This document shows positions 6,220-9,376 of a DNA stretch of 9,376 bases, in pieces; position 1 is the first letter of the stretch, and the number at the start of each line of letters is the position of its first letter. The notes beneath the pieces were generated by a model, which was not told where the DNA came from, made no database searches, and saw only the letters and a program-made list of their open reading frames with translations. The DNA comes from RUG754 sp964345365 (lineage in GTDB: Bacteria; Bacillota; Clostridia; Peptostreptococcales; Anaerovoracaceae), in NCBI GenBank assembly GCA_964345365.1, contig CAYFQR010000040.1:1-9376 (forward strand), read 5' to 3'. The position numbers and the translations under genes were made by a program.

Positions 6220-7515
6220 ATGAAATTGTTCACAAATAGGTTTTTTAAGTCGGTTCTGATAATCCTCTTGGTTCTATCATTATCGATTCCGGGTCTTGCG
6301 TTTAATCCTGAGTTTGCCGATAATATCGGCATTGCCGCACATGCTGAAGTGATGACTCTAAATATTGAGCTCACTGCGAACTTCCGTCAGAGCGAGGCAA
6401 GACAAATGATGAATAACCTCAACGCTTTCAGAACTTCGAACACATGGTATTGGAATCCCGATAACGTTTCGAAGACCGAGGTCTCCGGATTGAATACTCT
6501 TTCGTATGACTACGGTCTCGAAAAAATCGCAATGCTGAGAGCTCTCGAAACCGTAATTTATTGGGATCACTTGAGACCTAACGGCGACAATGTTTTCGCT
6601 TTGATGCCTCGCGGCTTAAAGATGATGGGCGAAAATATCGCCGCGGGTGACTACGCCATATTGAACACATATGACCAGGCGCTTACGCTTTGGAGAGAAG
6701 ATGAATGCACCTACTCCGGACAGGGTCATAGACGTAATATGCTTAATCCGGGTTTTACAAGTATCGGTATCGCATGCGTTGAGTATAAAGATGTGTGCTA
6801 CTGGGTACAGGTTTTGGGCGGCGGAAACACTAATTCCGCTGAAACTCCAGCCTTGGATTCGGCGGGCACGGACACCATAGAAATACTTCCGTCCATCATG
6901 CAAGGCGTTTCCATAAAAGTTGACCGGAATGAGATTTCACTGAGTGATACACCTATTCCCGTTCCAAAAGGCAAGGTTCATTTCAACACCCGGGAAACTT
7001 GGCCAAGTCACGCCATAATCGATGCGGACTTAATGCTTACCTTTTCCTCTTCCGACACAGGAATTTTTACGGTTGATGGAGAAAAAATGCATGGAGTTTC
7101 CGACGGCACGGCAAATCTTACTATGGAATGTGCCGCTCTCGATTTCAAAAAAGAAATTCCGGTTACCGTAAAAGCCAGCTCCGGCGACTCTGTTGAAACT
7201 TCTTCCGGTGCGGCAGGTGGTTCCGATGTCATCAAAGTTAAAAGACCTGCTCTTTCAAAGATAACCAAGGTATCAAAAGGCAAGGTCAAATTAAAATGGT
7301 CTAAGATTGACGGTGCGGACGGCTATCAGATTTCAAGGTCAACCTCATCTTCTAAAAAATATGTAATCGCTACCGTTAATTCCTCATCGAGAACATATCG
7401 CTACGTTAAATCCAAAGCGGGCAAAAAATACTATTACCGCGTAAGAGCGTTTAAGTATGTAGACGGCAAAAAAGTCTACAGCTCGTGGAGCAAGTATAGA
7501 ACTAAAACAGCATAG
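6220..7515 (+). CDS. Secreted CAP/SCP-domain protein with Ig-like and fibronectin III-like domains
   Basis: A 431-residue exported protein. Residues 1-27 look like a signal peptide (KLFTNRFFK, then a hydrophobic core at 10-27); AHA at 40-42 is a second possible cleavage site. The CAP domain spans about 53-203 with the expected conserved residues: His117 in DHLRP, GENIAAG (137-143), the helix segment ALTLWRE (154-160) and GQGHRRNML (167-175, His170). An Ig-like segment at about 228-318 resembles Big_2 domains (VDRNEISLS, then VDGEKMHGVSDGTANLT). A lysine-rich fibronectin III-like repeat occupies about 340-431 (LKWSKIDGADGYQISRS; KKYYYRVRAFKYVDGKKVYSSWSK), typical of Clostridia surface proteins. 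No LPXTG or membrane anchor is present, so it is secreted or bound through the basic C-terminus. The biochemical role of bacterial CAP proteins is mostly unknown. GAGGTG lies 5 bases before the ATG. It is the first gene of an operon with the DUF2804 gene. Confidence 0.9.
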   Translation: MKLFTNRFFKSVLIILLVLSLSIPGLAFNPEFADNIGIAAHAEVMTLNIELTANFRQSEARQMMNNLNAFRTSNTWYWNPDNVSKTEVSGLNTLSYDYGLEKIAMLRALETVIYWDHLRPNGDNVFALMPRGLKMMGENIAAGDYAILNTYDQALTLWREDECTYSGQGHRRNMLNPGFTSIGIACVEYKDVCYWVQVLGGGNTNSAETPALDSAGTDTIEILPSIMQGVSIKVDRNEISLSDTPIPVPKGKVHFNTRETWPSHAIIDADLMLTFSSSDTGIFTVDGEKMHGVSDGTANLTMECAALDFKKEIPVTVKASSGDSVETSSGAAGGSDVIKVKRPALSKITKVSKGKVKLKWSKIDGADGYQISRSTSSSKKYVIATVNSSSRTYRYVKSKAGKKYYYRVRAFKYVDGKKVYSSWSKYRTKTA

Positions 7516-7533
7516 AACATTGGAGGTGCTACC

Positions 7534-8628
7534 ATGCAACATGAAATTAAAACAAGGCACGAACTTTTGGATGATAAAGGCAGGCTTATCGAGGCGGGAT
7601 ATGCTAAGGAACTTCTCCTTGATTATGATAGAAAAGCCATAAAGGGCGGCGCGCTGAGGATAAAAGAATGGGACTACTATTTAATAACCGCGGAAGATTT
7701 CGCCGTCGCACTTACGGTGGCGGATAATTCTTACATGGGGCTTGATTCGATTTCTCTGCTCGACTTCAAGGAGGGTTGGGAGCAGACGACTTCACCGATG
7801 CTTTTTATGACGATGGGCAAAAGGAATCTGCCGCCGAGCAGCGAGAGAGGAGATGTAAAAGCTGACAGAAAAAACTATTTCATTCACTTCGAGCATCACG
7901 GCGACCACCGAATTCTTCGTTTCCAAATGGATAAGTTCAAGGCCGGCAAAGCAATAGAGGGCGAAATAAGGCTCGAAAATCCGAAGCAGGATTCAATGGT
8001 AATTGCGACACCTTTTAAGGAAAAGGAGACCGCTTTCTACTATAATCAAAAAATCATCGCCATGCCTGCAAGCGGCAAGGTCGAGTTCGACGGCAAGGTC
8101 TATAATTTCGAGGAAGGGAAATCCTTCGGCCTTTTAGATTGGGGTAGAGGCGTGTGGACTTACAAGAATACTTGGTATTGGGGAGCTGCACAGGGCATGC
8201 TCGACGGGCACCGCTTCGGCTGGAGTATAGGCTACGGTTTCGGCGACACTTCTGCAGCTTCTGAAAATATGCTTTTTTATGACGGAGTTGCACATAAATT
8301 AAGTAAGGTCACCTTCCACATTCCGTCGGCAAACAGACAATACACTACACGCGGAAGCTGCTGCACCGCGGGCGGCCACTGCATAGAAACACAGGATAAA
8401 GTCGATGACTATATGGGCACCTGGCTTTTCACCTCGGATGACGGACGGTTCGAGATGACATTCGTGCCGGTTCTCGACAGAGCATCAAAGACCGACATCA
8501 AGCTCATAAGCTCCGACCAGCATCAGGTTTTCGGTCACTTCACAGGGAAAGCCGTACTCGACGACGGCACCGTGCTCGGTATAAAAGACTTCTTCGGCTT
8601 CGCCGAAAAAGTGGCGAATAAGTGGTAG
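7534..8628 (+). CDS. DUF2804 domain-containing protein with a Cys/His cluster
   Basis: A 364-residue soluble protein without signal peptide or membrane span, of about the usual length for DUF2804. Family hallmarks are LDWGRGVW (201-208), GYGFGDTSAASEN (233-245), FVPVLDRA (310-317), HQVFGHFTG (330-338) and the C-terminal IKDFFGFAEKVANKW (350-364). The function of this family is not known to me. Tryptophan, aromatic and glycine-rich strands suggest a beta-rich fold. An odd segment, about 268-296, holds Cys276, Cys277, His282 and Cys283 in RGSCCTAGGHC, which I do not recall as a family feature and which could bind metal. GGAGGTG lies 5 bases before the ATG, and only 18 bases separate it from the CAP gene, so the two are co-transcribed. 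The stop codon lies in the first copy of a 40-bp tandem repeat. Confidence 0.85.
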   Translation: MQHEIKTRHELLDDKGRLIEAGYAKELLLDYDRKAIKGGALRIKEWDYYLITAEDFAVALTVADNSYMGLDSISLLDFKEGWEQTTSPMLFMTMGKRNLPPSSERGDVKADRKNYFIHFEHHGDHRILRFQMDKFKAGKAIEGEIRLENPKQDSMVIATPFKEKETAFYYNQKIIAMPASGKVEFDGKVYNFEEGKSFGLLDWGRGVWTYKNTWYWGAAQGMLDGHRFGWSIGYGFGDTSAASENMLFYDGVAHKLSKVTFHIPSANRQYTTRGSCCTAGGHCIETQDKVDDYMGTWLFTSDDGRFEMTFVPVLDRASKTDIKLISSDQHQVFGHFTGKAVLDDGTVLGIKDFFGFAEKVANKW

Positions 8629-8698
8629 CATGCCGATTACTACGCGCTTTTGAACAACTAAGTGGTAGCGTGCCGATTATTACGCACTTTTGAACAAC
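8619..8698. repeat. 40-bp tandem duplication carrying the DUF2804 stop codon
   Basis: Two adjacent 40-base units (8619-8658 and 8659-8698) begin TAAGTGGTAG and end TTTTGAACAAC. They match at 37 of 40 positions, differing at 8630/8670, 8640/8680 and 8646/8686. The first unit includes the last Lys-Trp codons and the TAG stop (8626-8628); the second repeats these after the stop. Three transitions indicate the duplication is not brand new. It lies directly before the operon terminator. Confidence 0.95.
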
Positions 8699-8704
8699 AA
8701 AAAA

Positions 8705-8741
8705 CTTCCTCGTGACCGAAAACGGTTCGGGGAAGCTTTTT
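8705..8741. terminator. Intrinsic terminator of the CAP-DUF2804 operon, probably bidirectional
   Basis: A stem pairs CTTCCTCG-T-GACCG (8705-8718) with CGGTTCGGGGAAG (8723-8735), with one bulged T and a few G-T pairs, around an AAAA loop. TTTTT follows at 8737-8741. An A-run just before the stem (8699-8704) gives a T-tract on the other strand, suiting the converging DUF3021 remnant. Confidence 0.92.
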
Positions 8742-8776
8742 ATTGTCCTATAAGCCTGTTTCTCTAAAAACCTTCA

Positions 8777-9031
8777 TCATTCATCTTTCGTTCTATTGAC
8801 TTCGGCGTTCATTTTTTTGATTTTGTTTAGCCACACGAAATATTGCACCAGCCAGGTAACGACGAATATAGCGACAAATATTCCGATGTAGGAAAGAACG
8901 CCCATAGCAGAATGCTTCATCCAATTTGTGACATATGCAATCGGGAGCATGAGCAAACATGCGATTGAGAAGTATACTCCGCTTTGCTTTACTAAACTCC
9001 ATGAGTCAAGTTCCCAGACCACTGAAGCCAT
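8777..9031 (-). pseudogene. DUF3021-like membrane protein, C-terminal fragment
   Basis: The 84-residue frame carries SVVWELDSWSLVKQSGVYF followed by two membrane spans (about 18-37 and 43-66) and a basic tail, WLNKIKKMNAEVNRTKDE. This matches the C-terminal half of DUF3021 proteins as I recall them: an I/VWE-D/E-WSLLKQT-type motif, two spans, and KI-x-N near the end. Those proteins are usually about 130-150 residues with four spans. Here the first two spans are missing. The ATG at 9031 has no ribosome binding site, and the frame continues upstream as KESLKNTGFA to a stop at 9163-9161 without any membrane segment. The family is often encoded beside a LytTR-type regulator; none is present. The gene is truncated by a real rearrangement or an assembly join at about 9035-9060. 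A full but very short gene is less likely. Confidence 0.6.
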
Positions 9032-9376
9032 TGCAAATCCCGTATTCTTGAGTGATTCTTTTGCTTCAGTACCTCTCGAAGGCGGCGCTTCGTGGAACGA
9101 TAGCGACAGAAATTCAATTAGATTTAATCTAAGCGAGGTGTCCCTTGATTCAGAGAGTAACTATTTTGAAGCAATAATTGACATTTCTGAAAATGAACCG
9201 AGCATACTCTCTAAGTCCGGAGATGTAGATGCCTTTAACATCAGTGATAGAGAGATGATAGAAATAGGGATTTTGCTATCAAATATTATCAACGATGCGG
9301 AACATTTTGCAGAAGGATGATTCACGTAGTCTATGCACCCTATTTGCTATGATGCCCATAGCATTCGCCTGTGTTC
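9032..9376. other. No assignable gene; an open plus-strand frame of unknown origin runs to 9320
   Basis: The plus-strand frame ending at the TGA 9318-9320 is open from at least 8928, but its first 100 bases are antisense to the DUF3021 remnant, and no start with a ribosome binding site is seen. The part from about 9048 is acidic (VSLDSESNYFEAI; ENEPSILSKSGDVDAF; FNISDREMIEIGI) and reads like the C-terminus of a real protein, but I do not recognise it. The opposite strand also has an open frame there (about 9343-9164) with a less protein-like composition. A 7-bp inverted repeat, TGCTATG/CATAGCA (9345-9363), lies near the right edge. Confidence 0.35.

Noticed and set aside
9078..9170. GGASWNDSDRNS and a later LDSESNYFEA resemble variable regions of diversity-generating retroelement targets
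   Set aside because: The match is loose, about 50 further residues follow where such regions normally end, and no reverse transcriptase or template repeat is in the window.

Overview
The window looks like a piece of a low-to-moderate GC Firmicutes (Clostridia) genome. The clues are strong AGGAGG-type ribosome binding sites, Clostridia-style proteins (a short DtxR-type regulator, a fused FeoA-FeoB, a CAP protein ending in a lysine-rich fibronectin III-like repeat, a DUF2804 protein) and T-rich intrinsic terminators. No genus can be fixed from the sequence. A run of exactly 100 Ns (1579-1678) marks a scaffold gap, so this is draft, possibly metagenomic, assembly. Several apparent gene breaks must be read with that in mind.

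Left part (1-4769) is an iron-handling neighbourhood. On the minus strand lie two tandem half-transporter ABC genes. The upstream one (1011-1456) keeps only its start and the second half of its ATPase domain, joined out of frame. The downstream one (1-1009) has an intact membrane domain but runs off the left edge. Divergent from them on the plus strand is a 122-residue DtxR-family metal-dependent repressor (1848-2216) whose metal ligands follow the iron-type DtxR pattern. It has a clear promoter, and a 25-bp tandem repeat sits just upstream. A symmetrical terminator separates it from the convergent feoA-feoB fusion gene (2409-4769), a ferrous iron transporter. A plausible reading is that the repressor controls ferrous uptake and perhaps the ABC pair, but no operator was recognised with confidence.

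Middle part (4891-6219): an EamA/DMT-family drug/metabolite transporter on the minus strand, then a 417-base divergent intergenic region. This region holds a perfect 9-bp inverted repeat (5992-6019), a weak candidate promoter for the transporter, and a near-consensus promoter (6103-6131) firing rightward.

Right part (6220-8741): a two-gene plus-strand operon. The first gene encodes a secreted CAP/SCP-domain protein with an Ig-like segment and a C-terminal fibronectin III-like repeat. The second, 18 bases later, encodes a DUF2804 protein with an unusual Cys/His cluster. The operon ends in a 40-bp tandem duplication that copies the stop codon, followed by a strong terminator. Converging on this is a DUF3021 membrane-protein remnant (8777-9031) that lacks its N-terminal half and any ribosome binding site. 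The last 345 bases hold no gene I can name.

I found no convincing new defence, mobile or RNA-based system, no CRISPR array, and no tRNA or rRNA. The most notable points are the broken ABC gene next to the iron regulator, the short repeats beside the regulator and at the DUF2804 stop, the Cys/His cluster in the DUF2804 protein, and sequence joins that look either like recent deletions or assembly chimeras.
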